Source: Burkholderia pseudomultivorans (lineage in GTDB: Bacteria > Pseudomonadota > Gammaproteobacteria > Burkholderiales > Burkholderiaceae). Taken from it: DNA of 64,000 nt. The notes below the pieces were generated by a model. That model saw nothing but the letters and a program-made list of their open reading frames with translations, did not search any database and was not told where the DNA came from. Below, piece by piece: positions 16,515-26,093 of the stretch. Position 1 is the stretch's first letter. Each line of letters begins with the position of its first letter. A program made the position numbers and the translations under genes. The stretch is taken from the NCBI RefSeq assembly GCF_001718415.1, contig NZ_CP013377.1, forward strand, positions 2,294,001-2,358,000, given 5' to 3'.

Positions 16515-18377
16515 ATGACCCAGAAAACCACCCGTCCGGGCGGCCAGGCATTCCGTGCCGTCTTCGGCTTCACGTTCCGCTACTGGCGCAAGCAGCCGCT
16601 GCGCATCGTCACGGTCGCGTCGTTCGCGCTGCTCGCCGCCGTCGCCGACGTGCTCACGCCGCTGTTCGCCGGCCGCCTCGTCGACGCGCTGTCGAGCGGC
16701 GTGGCCGAGCGCGCCGCCGCATGGCATGCGGCGATCGTCGCATTCGGCACGCTGGCCGCGCTCGGCATCGGCGCGACGCTGCTGCGGCAAGGCGTCTACC
16801 TGAACATCATCACGCTCACGCTGAAGATGATGAGCGAGATCGCCGCCGCGTCGTTCCACCGCGTGCAGCGCTTCTCGACCGACTGGCACGCGAACAGCTT
16901 CGCGGGCTCGACCGTGCGCAAGATCACGCGCGGGATCTGGGCGCTCGACCTGCTGAACGACACGGTGCTGATCGCGCTGCTGCCGTCGGTGACGATGCTG
17001 CTCGGCGCGACCGTGCTGCTCGGCACGCACTGGCCGGTGATGGGGCTCGTCGTCGGCGCGGGCTCGCTGCTGTACATCTCGGTGACGGTCGCCGTGTCGC
17101 TCGGCATCGTCGCGCCGGCCGCGCGGCTCGGCAATCTGTGGGACACGCGGATGGGCGGCGCGCTCGCGGACGCGGTGAGCTGCAACGCGGTCGTCAAGGC
17201 GTTCGGCGCGGAAACGCGCGAGGAAGCGCGGCTGTCGCGCGTGATCGGCAAGTGGCGGCAGCGCACGCGCCGCACCTGGGTGCGCGGCACGCTCAACGGC
17301 GGGCTGCAGGGCGCGATGCTGGTCGCGATGCAGGCGGCGATGATCGGCGTCGCGCTGCGGCTGTGGGCGAACGACGAGGCGAGCGTCGGCGACATCGCGT
17401 TCTCGCTGACGATGTTCTTCATGCTGCAGGGCTATCTGCGCGACGTCGGGATGCATATCCGCAACCTGCAGCGCTCGGTCAACGACATGGAGGAACTCGT
17501 CGCGCTCGAGCGCCAGCCGCTCGGCATCGAGGATCGCCCGGGCGCGCCCGCGATCCGCATCGGCGAAGGCGAGATCCGCTTCGAGCACGTGACGTTCCGC
17601 TACGGCAACCATCCGGTGCCGCTGTACGACGACTTCTCGATGCGCATCGCGCCGGGCGAGCGCGTGGGCCTCGTCGGCCATTCGGGCTCCGGCAAGACCA
17701 CGTTCATCAAGCTGATCCAGCGCCTGTACGACGTGTCGGGCGGCCGCATCACGATCGACGGGCAGGACATCGCGCGGGTGCGGCAGGATTCGCTGCGCAG
17801 CCAGATCGCGATCGTCCAGCAGGAGCCCGTGCTGTTCCATCGCACGCTCGCGGAGAACATCGCGTATGCGCGTCCGGATGCGAGCCGCGCCGACATCGAG
17901 CGCGCCGCGCGGCTCGCCAGCGCGCACGACTTCATCGCGGCGCTGCCGGACGGTTACGACACGCTGGTCGGCGAGCGCGGGATCAAGCTGTCGGGCGGCG
18001 AACGCCAGCGCGTCGCGATCGCGCGCGCGTTCCTCGCCGACGCGCCGATCCTGATCCTCGACGAAGCGACGTCGAGCCTCGACAGCGAAAGCGAGGTGCT
18101 GATCCAGCAGGCGATGGAGCGGCTGATGGTCGGGCGCACGACGCTGGTGGTCGCCCATCGGCTGTCGACCGTGCGCGCGCTCGATCGCCTGCTGGTGCTC
18201 GATCGCGGCAAGGTGATCGAGGAAGGCAACCACGATGCGCTGATCCGGATCGACGGCGGCGTGTACCGGCGCCTGTTCGAGCGGCAGGCGCTGGAGCTGG
18301 CGAAGGGGCTGATCGACACGCCGCGCCGCACCGCCGACGACTCGGCCGGGCCGCTCGGCGAGCCGGCGCAAGCGTGA
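16515..18377 (+). CDS. ABC transporter, fused permease/ATPase (exporter type)
   Basis: The 620-residue half-transporter has an N-terminal six-helix membrane domain (about residues 25-320) and a C-terminal ATPase. The ATPase has Walker [11 protein letters not shown]-loop VQQEPVLF, signature [14 protein letters not shown], Walker [13 protein letters not shown] and H-loop VVAHRLST. It should act as a homodimer in the inner membrane. Family members export lipids, peptides or drugs; the substrate cannot be read. The start at 16515 has a weak ribosome site, and the gene ends at a strong terminator. The long leader suggests post-transcriptional control. Confidence 0.93.
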   Translation: MTQKTTRPGGQAFRAVFGFTFRYWRKQPLRIVTVASFALLAAVADVLTPLFAGRLVDALSSGVAERAAAWHAAIVAFGTLAALGIGATLLRQGVYLNIITLTLKMMSEIAAASFHRVQRFSTDWHANSFAGSTVRKITRGIWALDLLNDTVLIALLPSVTMLLGATVLLGTHWPVMGLVVGAGSLLYISVTVAVSLGIVAPAARLGNLWDTRMGGALADAVSCNAVVKAFGAETREEARLSRVIGKWRQRTRRTWVRGTLNGGLQGAMLVAMQAAMIGVALRLWANDEASVGDIAFSLTMFFMLQGYLRDVGMHIRNLQRSVNDMEELVALERQPLGIEDRPGAPAIRIGEGEIRFEHVTFRYGNHPVPLYDDFSMRIAPGERVGLVGHSGSGKTTFIKLIQRLYDVSGGRITIDGQDIARVRQDSLRSQIAIVQQEPVLFHRTLAENIAYARPDASRADIERAARLASAHDFIAALPDGYDTLVGERGIKLSGGERQRVAIARAFLADAPILILDEATSSLDSESEVLIQQAMERLMVGRTTLVVAHRLSTVRALDRLLVLDRGKVIEEGNHDALIRIDGGVYRRLFERQALELAKGLIDTPRRTADDSAGPLGEPAQA

Positions 18378-18440
18378 CGACGGACGGCCCGGCGGTAGCG
18401 TTTCGGCCGCCGACGCCGGCCGGATCGTCGTCGGGATCGG

Positions 18441-18467
18441 GGCCGTGCCGGGAGCACGGCCTTTTTT
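18441..18467 (+). terminator. Rho-independent terminator
   Basis: GGCCGTGC (18441-18448) and GCACGGCC (18454-18461) form a perfect 8-bp stem with a 5-nt loop, followed by TTTTTT (18462-18467). It ends the ABC exporter transcript. Confidence 0.95.
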
Positions 18468-18563
18468 CGTCTGCCGGCCACGGCGGTGCACCGGCGAGCC
18501 GGGAAGCCTCCGCCAAGCAACCGGACGGCCGCGCCGGATCGCGCGCGGGCGCCGCCCGCCCGG

Positions 18564-19805
18564 TCACTCCGTCTCCACCCGCGCGCCCTTGCCCACCGCC
18601 ACCCGCTGCGCGCGATAGATCCCCGCGTGCCCGGAAAACAGATAGGCGACCACGCACGCGACGATCGCGTACACGCCGATATCCGCGCCGAACAATTCGA
18701 TCGCCATGATCGTCGATGCGATCGGTGTATTGGCCGCGCCCGCGAATACCGCGACGAAGCCGAGCCCGGCGAGCACGGGCACCGGCAGCGCGAGCACCTG
18801 GCCGAGCGCGTTGCCGAGCGTCGCGCCGATATAGAACAGCGGCGTCACCTCGCCGCCCTTGAACCCCGACGCCAGCGTGACCACCGTAAACGCGAACTTG
18901 CCCGCGAAGTCGTAAGCCGGCAGCGGCCCGTGGAACGCCGCCTCGATCGTCGGCACGCCGAGGCCGAGATACTGCGGCACGTTCAGCGCGGTGGCGGCCG
19001 CCGCGACCAGTGCGCCCCCGAGCACCGGCTGCAGCGGCGCATAGCGGATCGCGCGCCGGAACCACGCGGTCAGCGCATGCGTCGCATGCGCGAACAGCCG
19101 GCCGACCACGCCGAATGCGATCCCCGCGACGACGGTTGCCGCCAGCCCCGTCGCCGACACGGCCGGCACGAACGGAATGGCATACGCGGTGTGGTGCACA
19201 CCCCACGCGCGGCACACGACGTCGGCGACGATCGCCGACGCGACGCAGGTCAGCAGCGCGTCGTAGCGCACGCGTCCGATCGCAAGCACCTCGAGCCCGA
19301 ACACCGCGCCGGCGAGCGGCGTGCCGAACACCGACGCGAAACCGGCCGCGATCCCGCCCATCAGCAGCACGCGCCGATGTTCGCGATCGAGGCGAAACAC
19401 GTGCGTGACGCGGTCGGCCAGCGCGCCGCCCATCTGCACGGCCGTGCCCTCGCGCCCGGCCGACCCGCCGAACAGATGCGTGACGACGGTCGCGACCAGC
19501 ACGAGCGGCGCCATCCGCTTCGGCACCAGTGCCTTCGGGTCGTGGATCTCGTCGATCAGCAGGTTGTTGCCGCGCGCGACCGACTGGCCGAAACGATGGT
19601 AGACCCAGCCGGTTGCGAAACCGGCTGCGGGCAGCCCCCACAGCAGCCAGGGATGCGCGACGCGTGTGCCGGTCGCGCAATCGAGCGCGATCAGGAACAG
19701 CGCGGAAGCCGTGCCGGCCAGCGCGCCGAGCAGGACCGACAGTGCGAGCCAGCGGCACACGTAGCGCACGGTCGCGAGAAGATCCGCAGAAGTGGTGAAA
19801 AACAT
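18564..19805 (-). CDS. CLC-type anion/proton antiporter, probably fluoride-specific (CLC-F)
   Basis: The 413-residue membrane protein is a CLC antiporter with about ten hydrophobic helices. The usual GSGIP selectivity motif is replaced by ARGNNLLIDE (about residues 81-90), and the gating motif reads GREGT in SAGREGTAVQMG instead of GREGP. Both are features I associate with the CLC-F subclass, which expels F- in exchange for H+. A fluoride riboswitch (19889-19978) in the leader supports this independently. Conventional chloride channels would carry GSGIP and GREGP. Convergent with the ABC exporter gene. Confidence 0.88.
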   Translation of the reverse strand: MFFTTSADLLATVRYVCRWLALSVLLGALAGTASALFLIALDCATGTRVAHPWLLWGLPAAGFATGWVYHRFGQSVARGNNLLIDEIHDPKALVPKRMAPLVLVATVVTHLFGGSAGREGTAVQMGGALADRVTHVFRLDREHRRVLLMGGIAAGFASVFGTPLAGAVFGLEVLAIGRVRYDALLTCVASAIVADVVCRAWGVHHTAYAIPFVPAVSATGLAATVVAGIAFGVVGRLFAHATHALTAWFRRAIRYAPLQPVLGGALVAAAATALNVPQYLGLGVPTIEAAFHGPLPAYDFAGKFAFTVVTLASGFKGGEVTPLFYIGATLGNALGQVLALPVPVLAGLGFVAVFAGAANTPIASTIMAIELFGADIGVYAIVACVVAYLFSGHAGIYRAQRVAVGKGARVETE

Positions 19806-19888
19806 GATTTCCAGATTCGACAGAGCATCAAACCCGGGCGGCAGAACGCCGCATGGACGGCCTGCGACCTCCTGTCACCCAGGAACAC

Positions 19889-19978
19889 GCAGGCATCATC
19901 AGCCGGACGCACCGGCGGTTGAGGGTCCGGGCCGCGCGCCACGCGCCGCCGGCGACCGCAGGGAGGCATGCCATCTCC
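19889..19978 (-). promoter_or_regulatory. Fluoride riboswitch (crcB motif)
   Basis: Read on the minus strand from 19978: GGAGATGGCATGCCTCC forms P1 (GGAG with CTCC); a variable GC-rich insert of about 40 nt sits where optional P2 occurs; AACCGCCGG TGCGT CCGGC forms P3; then TGATGATGCCTGC. The P1-loop GGCAT can pair with ATGCC (19892-19896) as the pseudoknot. Conserved GATGG, AACCGCC, GGCTGATGA and ATGCCTGC match the fluoride aptamer. It ends 84 nt before the CLC-F start; a GCGGC/GCCGC hairpin in between may be the expression platform. Confidence 0.9.
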
Positions 19979-20081
19979 GCAGCCGACGATTGTACGCGAC
20001 GCCGCGCAGCGCGGGCAATGCGCGGGCCCGTGCACCGGCCCCTGCCGACGGCCGGCGCATGCCCGCGGTCGGCGGCGGGCT

Positions 20082-21104
20082 CTAGCCGCGCGACGCGCAG
20101 CGCGTCACGCGCGAAATCAGCTGAGGCGCGATCCGGTCGAGCGGCAGGATCGCCGACGCCGCGCCGATCGCGGCAGCCGCCTTCGGCATCCCGTAGACGG
20201 CGCTGGTCGCCTCGTCCTGCGCGATCGTGTAGCAGCCCTTCGCGCGCATCGCCTTCAGCCCGAGCGCGCCGTCGCGCCCCATGCCGGTCAGCAGCACGCC
20301 GAGCGCATCGCCCTGCCAGCCGTCGGCGACGCTGTTGAAGAACACGTCGATCGACGGCCGGTACGGCGTGTCGGCCGGATGGCGCGTATAGCCGAGCACG
20401 CCGCGCGGCGACAGGTACAGGTGGTCGTTGGTCGCCGCGAGCAGCACCTCCCCCGCGCACGGCACGTTGCCCTGCCGCGCGACGCGCACCGGCAGCCGCG
20501 TATAGCCGTCGAGCCACTCGGCCATGCCGAGCGCGAACGCCTGGTCGACGTGCTGGACGATCACGATCGCGGCCGGGAAATCGGCCGGCAGCACGCGCAG
20601 CAGCGCGGTCAGCGCGGTCGGGCCGCCGGCGGACGCGCCGATCGCGACGAGCGTCGGCTGGCCCGGCGCAGGCGCCGGCCCGGGCGGCACGAGGGCCGCC
20701 GTACGGCTTTCGAGCAGGCGACCGATCTGGTCGATCTTCGCGAGCAGCGGCTGCGGCGACGCATCGCTCGCGAGGCCGAGCGCGAGCGTCGGCGTATCGA
20801 CCGCGTCGAGCGCGCCCGCGCCCATCGCCTCGTACACCGACGACGTGTTCGCGCTGACGCTCGCGGTCACGATCAGGATCGCGCACGGCGCACGCGCCAT
20901 GATCGCGCGCGTCGCGGCCACGCCGTCGACCTTCGGCATCACGAGATCCATCAGCACGAGGTCCGGCGGATGCGCGACGCAGAAATCCACGGCCTCGTCG
21001 CCGTCGGTCGCCACCCACAGCACGCGATGGTCGGGCCGCAGCGCGATCACGCGCCGCAGCGCCTCGACCGCCAGCGGCAGATCGTTGACGATGCCGATGT
21101 TCAT
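20082..21104 (-). CDS. wspF: Chemoreceptor methylesterase WspF (CheB-like)
   Basis: The 340-residue protein has an N-terminal receiver domain (DLVLMDLVMPKVDG, phospho-Asp near residue 54) and a C-terminal CheB methylesterase domain. The latter shows AIGASAGGPTAL (catalytic Ser), IVQHVDQ (His) and TGMGRDGA (Asp). It removes methyl groups from WspA and so dampens signalling; loss-of-function wspF mutants in relatives overproduce biofilm. Its ATG overlaps the wspE stop as ATGA. It is the last gene of the operon; no wspR follows. Confidence 0.95.
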   Translation of the reverse strand: MNIGIVNDLPLAVEALRRVIALRPDHRVLWVATDGDEAVDFCVAHPPDLVLMDLVMPKVDGVAATRAIMARAPCAILIVTASVSANTSSVYEAMGAGALDAVDTPTLALGLASDASPQPLLAKIDQIGRLLESRTAALVPPGPAPAPGQPTLVAIGASAGGPTALTALLRVLPADFPAAIVIVQHVDQAFALGMAEWLDGYTRLPVRVARQGNVPCAGEVLLAATNDHLYLSPRGVLGYTRHPADTPYRPSIDVFFNSVADGWQGDALGVLLTGMGRDGALGLKAMRAKGCYTIAQDEATSAVYGMPKAAAAIGAASAILPLDRIAPQLISRVTRCASRG

Positions 21105-23413
21105 CCGCGCGCGTCTCCGATCAGGTCGTGCACCGCGTCGAGCAGCGCCTCGTCGTGGAAGCTGCTCTTCGCGAGGTAGTAGTCGGCGCCGGCGTCGAGC
21201 CCGCGGCGGCGATCCTCGTCGCGGTCCTTGTACGACACGATCATCACCGGCACGCGCTGCAGCATCGGATCGTTCTTGATCAGCGTGACGAGCTCGATGC
21301 CGTCCATGCGCGGCATGTCGACGTCGGTGACGACGAGGTCGAACGCCTCGCTGCGCACCGCGTTCCAGCCGTCCATCCCGTCGACCGCGACGGTCACGTC
21401 GTAGCCGCGCTTTTCCAGCAGCTTGCGCTCGAGTTCGCGCACCGTCAGCGAATCGTCGACGACCAGCACGCGGCGGCGGCGGTCGGCCAGCGCGAGCTGC
21501 GGGTTGTGCGTCAGCTTCGCGAGCTGGCCGCCGCGCACCAGCTTGTCGACCGAGCGGATCAGGTCCTCGACGTCGACGATCAGCACCGGATCGCCGTTTT
21601 CGAGCAGCGCGCCGGCCGCGATGTTCTGGATCTTGTGCAGGCGGCTGTCGAGCGGCTGCACGACCAGCATCCGTTCGCCGAGGAACCGGTCGACCGCGAC
21701 GCCGTACAGCTCGGGCTCGCCGCCGACCACCACGACCGCCGTGCTCGCGCGCGCCGCATCGGGCTCGCCCGCGTCGAGCAGCTGGTGCGCGGCGACGAGG
21801 CCCGCACGCCGGCCGTCGAACGGAAAATGCGGCTGCCCTTCGAGCACGTCGATGTCGTCGAGCGCGAGTTCGAGCGTGCGACGCACGTGCGCGAGCGGAA
21901 ACGCATACGGCTCGCCGCCGACCTCGACCAGCAGGCTGCGGATCACCGACAGCGTGAGCGGCAGCTGCAGCACGAAGCGCATCCCCGCGCCCGGCTCGTT
22001 GAAGATCCGCACCGCGCCGCGCACGCCGCGCACCATCTCCTGTACGGCGTCGAGGCCGACGCCGCGGCCCGACACGTCGGTGACCGCGTCGCGCATCGAG
22101 AAGCCCGGCAGCAGCAGGAATTCGAGCAGTTCCGGATCGGACAGCCGCGCGGCCGTCTCGTCGTCGGTCAGCCGCTGGCGCACGACGGCCGCGCGCAGCG
22201 CGTCCATGTCGACGCCCGGGCCGTCGTCGATCACGCTGACCAGCAGCGAGCCCGCGCTGTGACGCGCTTCCAGCGTGACGCTCGCCTCGACCGGCTTGCC
22301 GCGCGCGCGCCGCGCGTCGGGCGAATCGACGCCGTGATCGATCGCGTTGCGCAGCAGATGGCCGAGCGGCGCGTCGAGCAGGTCGAGGATGTCGCGGTCG
22401 ACCTGCGTGCCCTCGCCGACGATCGAGAAGCGCACCTGCTTGCCGAGCGAGCGCGCGAGGTCGCGCACGATGCGCGGATACGCGCGCGTCGCATCGCCGA
22501 ACGGCCGCATCCGGCATTGCAGCGCCTCGTCGTACAGTTGCTCGGCGATATGCGTGCTGCGCCGCTCGAAGCGGTCGAACTCGTCCATCCGCTCGGCGAA
22601 CGAGCGCTGCAGGTCGTTCAGCATGTGCCGCACTTCGTTCATCGACGCGAGCACGCCCGCGTCGAGATCGTCGGTGAACTGCTCGCAGACCAGGTCCAGC
22701 GCGCGCGCGGCGTCGCGCTGCGCGCGCTTCACGCGCAGCATCGATTCGGCGAACGGCTTGAGCCAGCGCGATTCGACCAGCGATTCGCCGGACAGGCTCA
22801 GCAGCCGGTTCAGCGTATCCGCACGCACGCGGCGCATCGCGCCCGCACCGGCCGCACGGCCGGCCTGGACCGGATCGGGCAGCGCGCCCGACACGGCCAG
22901 CGGCGGCATCGGCGCGCCGGCGCCGACGGACTCGTTCGCGGCGCTCTCGTGCTCGCGGTACGGCACGACGGGCGGCGGCTGCGGCGACGGCGGCACGGCC
23001 GCCGGCAGCTGCATCGTCTGCGCGCCGTCCGCCCCCTTCAGCGCGGCCGCGAACGCGTCGATCTCGCCCGGCGACACGGGCTGCGCCTGCGGATCGGCCA
23101 CCCGCACCAGCAGGTCGACGCCGGCCAGCAGCACGTCGACGTGCGCGGCCGTCAGCGCGATCGTGCCGGCCTGCGCGGCGACGAAGCACTCCTCCATGCG
23201 CCCGGCGATATCGACGCCGAGCGGCACGCCGACGATGCGCGCGGCGCCCTTCAGCGAATGCGCGGCGCGCATGCAGGCTTCCAGCGCGACGGAATCGGGT
23301 TCGCCCGATTCGAGCGCGAGCAGGCGCTCGGACAGCGCCTGCGTCTGCGTGCGCGTTTCCTCGCGATACAGTTCGAGCAGCGACAGGTGGCTCAGGTCGT
23401 CATCGCCGCTCAT
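21101..23413 (-). CDS. wspE: Hybrid CheA-type histidine kinase WspE
   Basis: The 770-residue kinase has an N-terminal HPt domain (AAHSLKGAARIVG, phospho-His near residue 49), a Pro-rich linker with an internal segment around residues 140-210, a CheA H-kinase core with ATP-site blocks (LLRNAIDHGVDSPDARRARG, VIDDGPGVD, VSGRGVGLD), a CheW-like domain, and a C-terminal receiver (VLVVDDSLTVRE, VVTDVDMPRMDG). The ATG at 23413 overlaps the wspD stop. It phosphorylates its own receiver, WspF and probably WspHRR. Confidence 0.95.
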   Translation of the reverse strand: MSGDDDLSHLSLLELYREETRTQTQALSERLLALESGEPDSVALEACMRAAHSLKGAARIVGVPLGVDIAGRMEECFVAAQAGTIALTAAHVDVLLAGVDLLVRVADPQAQPVSPGEIDAFAAALKGADGAQTMQLPAAVPPSPQPPPVVPYREHESAANESVGAGAPMPPLAVSGALPDPVQAGRAAGAGAMRRVRADTLNRLLSLSGESLVESRWLKPFAESMLRVKRAQRDAARALDLVCEQFTDDLDAGVLASMNEVRHMLNDLQRSFAERMDEFDRFERRSTHIAEQLYDEALQCRMRPFGDATRAYPRIVRDLARSLGKQVRFSIVGEGTQVDRDILDLLDAPLGHLLRNAIDHGVDSPDARRARGKPVEASVTLEARHSAGSLLVSVIDDGPGVDMDALRAAVVRQRLTDDETAARLSDPELLEFLLLPGFSMRDAVTDVSGRGVGLDAVQEMVRGVRGAVRIFNEPGAGMRFVLQLPLTLSVIRSLLVEVGGEPYAFPLAHVRRTLELALDDIDVLEGQPHFPFDGRRAGLVAAHQLLDAGEPDAARASTAVVVVGGEPELYGVAVDRFLGERMLVVQPLDSRLHKIQNIAAGALLENGDPVLIVDVEDLIRSVDKLVRGGQLAKLTHNPQLALADRRRRVLVVDDSLTVRELERKLLEKRGYDVTVAVDGMDGWNAVRSEAFDLVVTDVDMPRMDGIELVTLIKNDPMLQRVPVMIVSYKDRDEDRRRGLDAGADYYLAKSSFHDEALLDAVHDLIGDARG

Positions 23414-24138
23414 CGCATGCTCCGTGTCACCGCGTCGAACAGGCGGTCGTCGTCCAGCAGGCCCACCGACTTGCCGCGCCACGACAGCACGCCGCGCGAC
23501 AGGCCCGCGCTCGCGCGCCCGACCGTCGCGGGCACCGGCACCCAGTCGGAGGCGCCGAAGCGCAGCACGCCCTCGACTTCGTCGACCGGGAACACGACCG
23601 GCTCGCCGTGATGCGCGGCGACCAGCAGCCGCGTGAAACGACCGTCGTCGCGGCCGCTCGCGCCGCCGTCAACTCTGCCGCCGTTACCGCCGGCGTCGAG
23701 GCCGAGCAGCGCGCCGATCGAGATCGCGATGCGCAGCGTGCCGCGAATATTGACCACGCCGCGCACGGCCGAATGACGGCGATGCGGCAGCGAGTGAATG
23801 GGGCGCGTGCCGGCGATCTCGCGCAGCACGCCAATCGGCAGCGCGAGCCATTCGTCGGCGACGCGAAACGCCAGCGCCGCATGGCGCGCCTCGCCGTCGG
23901 CCGCGTGCGCATGCGCCGTGTCGAAGCCGCTCATGCGGCGCGCGGCTTCGGCCATCTCGGCGGCGTCGAGCGGCCGTTCGAGCAGCCTGGCCGCGTGATC
24001 CGCATAGACCGGGCAATTCAGGCAGCGCAGGCAATCGTCCAGCCGCTCGCACGAACGGTCGCCGCGCGTGCCGATGCGGTTCCAGCAATCGTCGACGTCG
24101 ATCGTAGTATCGTCAGGCGCAACGGCGTCGCGGTTCAT
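23410..24138 (-). CDS. wspD: CheW-like coupling protein WspD
   Basis: The 242-residue protein has an N-terminal region with a Cys cluster (CWNRIGTRGDRSCERLDDC, then CLNCPVY, about residues 18-44), followed by a CheW domain (ALAFRVADEWLALPIGVLRE and VVNIRGTLRIAISIG). This arrangement is typical of WspD, one of two couplers in the Wsp array. It links WspA to WspE. The gene is 45 bp downstream of wspC and overlaps wspE by 4 bp. Confidence 0.93.
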   Translation of the reverse strand: MNRDAVAPDDTTIDVDDCWNRIGTRGDRSCERLDDCLRCLNCPVYADHAARLLERPLDAAEMAEAARRMSGFDTAHAHAADGEARHAALAFRVADEWLALPIGVLREIAGTRPIHSLPHRRHSAVRGVVNIRGTLRIAISIGALLGLDAGGNGGRVDGGASGRDDGRFTRLLVAAHHGEPVVFPVDEVEGVLRFGASDWVPVPATVGRASAGLSRGVLSWRGKSVGLLDDDRLFDAVTRSMR

Positions 24139-24183
24139 GTGTTCCTCTGGTCATCCGGTGTTGGCCCCCACCCTTTTTCAGGT

Positions 24184-25587
24184 TTATCCCGCCGAGCGCC
24201 GCGCACGCTCGAGCAGCCATTGTGCGCCGGCGCGATCGCCGCCGACGTCGAGCAGCGTCGCAAGATGCGTGAGCGCCTCGTGGTGCGTGGGCCGCAGATA
24301 CAGCGCCTTGCGATAGAAATCGCTCGCTTCCGCGGCGCGCCCGCGCGCGTCCGCGATCAGTCCGTTCAGGTAGAACGCGTCGGCATGCGGCCCGACGCGC
24401 GCCGAGAACTGCGCGAGCACGCGCTCGGCTTCGTCGAATGCGCCCGCGTTCGCGAGCGCCTGCGCTTCCTCGAGCGTCGGCGCGACGACGTCGGCGACCG
24501 GCGCCGCCGGATTCGCCGGCAGCACTACGGCCGGCGCCGGGTCGAAGGCCGTTCGCAGTGCAGGCGACGCGGGCAGCGGCGACGGCGTGTCGTCGAGCCA
24601 GGCCGGCGGCGACGCCACGGCCCGCGCCGTGTGCACGGCGGCGACCGGCGCGACCGTGAAGCGGTCCGCGCGCCGGTGCGGCGCAGCCGCCGCCGCGGGC
24701 ATCGGCGCCGCGCGTCGCGTCGCGCAACCGTCGACGGCCGCGCCGGCGCGTTCGCGATGAAACGCGAACGCGAGCGGAATCCGCGCCGAACGCATCCCGT
24801 GCCGCATCGCGACGCCGGTTTCCGCCGGGCCGACGAACAGCATGCCGTCGTCGGCGAGACAGTCGTCGAGCGAGCGGATCACGCGATCCTGCGCGTCGCG
24901 GTCGAAATAGATCAGCACGTTGCGGCAGAACACGAAGTCGTAGCGGATGCCGGTGTCCGCCAGCGGCTCCATCAGGTTCGCATGGCGGAACTGCACGCAT
25001 GCGCGCACGCGCTCGTCGAGCAGCCAGCCGTCCGGCGTGGCCGCGAAATAGCGCGCGCGAAACTCCATCGTGGTGCCGCGAAACGCATTGCGCCCGTAAC
25101 TGCCGACGCGCGCGTGCTCGATCGCGCGCGCGCTCAGGTCGATCGCGTCGATCGAGAACGCGGACGGGTCGAGCCCCGCGTCGAGCAGCGCCATCGCGAC
25201 CGAATACGGTTCCTCGCCGGTCGAGCACGGCGCGCTCAGCACGCGAATCACGCGTCCGGGCGCCGCCGCGACGCGCTCGACCGCGAGCCGGCCGACCGTC
25301 GCGAACGCTTCGCGGTCGCGGAAAAACCAGGTTTCCGGCACGACGAACAGCTCGATCAGCGCGCGCCGCTCGTCCGCACATCCGTTCAACCGCTGCCAGT
25401 ACGCGTCGAGCGCTTCCGGCGTCACCGGCGCGCGCGCCGTCGACGGCAGGCGTTCGCCGTCCGCGGCCTGCACCGCGTGCACGCGCTCGGTCACCGCGCG
25501 AATCAGGAAATCGTTGCCGAGCGAATCGGGGTCGATGCCGGTCTCGCGCAGCAGCCAGCCGCGAAAACGCGAATCGAAGTCGTTCAT
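24184..25587 (-). CDS. wspC: CheR-type methyltransferase with TPR region, WspC
   Basis: The 467-residue protein has an N-terminal CheR methyltransferase domain with the SAM site VLSAPCSTGEEPYS (about residues 98-111), RARYF and the VFCRNVLIYFD segment near residue 215. A low-complexity Ala/Pro linker follows, then a C-terminal TPR stretch (ANAGFDEAERVLAQ, FYRKALYLRPTHHEALTHLA). It methylates WspA glutamates and is required for signalling in pseudomonad Wsp systems. Its ATG overlaps the wspB stop (ATGA). Confidence 0.94.
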   Translation of the reverse strand: MNDFDSRFRGWLLRETGIDPDSLGNDFLIRAVTERVHAVQAADGERLPSTARAPVTPEALDAYWQRLNGCADERRALIELFVVPETWFFRDREAFATVGRLAVERVAAAPGRVIRVLSAPCSTGEEPYSVAMALLDAGLDPSAFSIDAIDLSARAIEHARVGSYGRNAFRGTTMEFRARYFAATPDGWLLDERVRACVQFRHANLMEPLADTGIRYDFVFCRNVLIYFDRDAQDRVIRSLDDCLADDGMLFVGPAETGVAMRHGMRSARIPLAFAFHRERAGAAVDGCATRRAAPMPAAAAAPHRRADRFTVAPVAAVHTARAVASPPAWLDDTPSPLPASPALRTAFDPAPAVVLPANPAAPVADVVAPTLEEAQALANAGAFDEAERVLAQFSARVGPHADAFYLNGLIADARGRAAEASDFYRKALYLRPTHHEALTHLATLLDVGGDRAGAQWLLERARRSAG

Positions 25588-26093
25588 GCGGCTCCCCCTT
25601 CGTGGTCGGCCACGCTGTCGAACAGATGCAGGCGCGCGACGTCGTCGAGCAGGTCGGCGACCGACACCTGCTGCACGATGCCGTCGGGCGTATTGGCGAC
25701 CTGACCGAGCCAGCGCGTGCGCAGCGTCGACACGCCGCTCGCGCGGAACGCCGCGCGATCGATCCGCATCGTCTGCGTCGCGCGCTCGACGATCAGCCCG
25801 ATCAGGTGCTCGGCCGCGGTCGGGCCGGAGCGATACCGCACCATCACCAGCCGGGTCGAGCGCAGCGCATGCGCGCGCCGCCCGAGCGCCAGCATCGGCA
25901 CGTCGATCACCGGCACCGGCTGGCCGCCGTGCATCAGCAGCCCGGCGATCCAGTCGGGCGCGCCGGGCACGGCCTTGGTGGCCGCGAGCGGCAGCACCGC
26001 GTCGATGCCGGCGGCATCGAGCGCATACCGCTCGCCGTCGAGCTCGAACATCAGGAACAGCGCCTGCGCGCCGTTCTGCGACTCGGCGCGCAT
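25584..26093 (-). CDS. wspB: CheW-like coupling protein WspB
   Basis: The 169-residue CheW protein has FLMFELDGERYALDAAGIDAVLPL at its start and VIDVPMLALGRRA and LIGLIVERATQTMRID later. Its ATG at 26093 shares one base with the wspA stop (TGATG), and its stop overlaps the wspC start. It couples the WspA receptor to the WspE kinase. With WspD, the operon has two couplers, as in pseudomonads. Confidence 0.94.
   Translation of the reverse strand: MRAESQNGAQALFLMFELDGERYALDAAGIDAVLPLAATKAVPGAPDWIAGLLMHGGQPVPVIDVPMLALGRRAHALRSTRLVMVRYRSGPTAAEHLIGLIVERATQTMRIDRAAFRASGVSTLRTRWLGQVANTPDGIVQQVSVADLLDDVARLHLFDSVADHEGGAA

Noticed and set aside
19806..20081. A wspR gene after wspF
   Set aside because: The gap is 276 bp and holds the fluoride riboswitch and CLC leader; there is no GGDEF-type sequence.
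20082..23189. Very long minus-strand frame overlapping wspE and wspF
   Set aside because: The reading frame switches into wspF only at its end; the long upstream part is Arg/Ala-rich shadow sequence. The true WspF starts at 21104.
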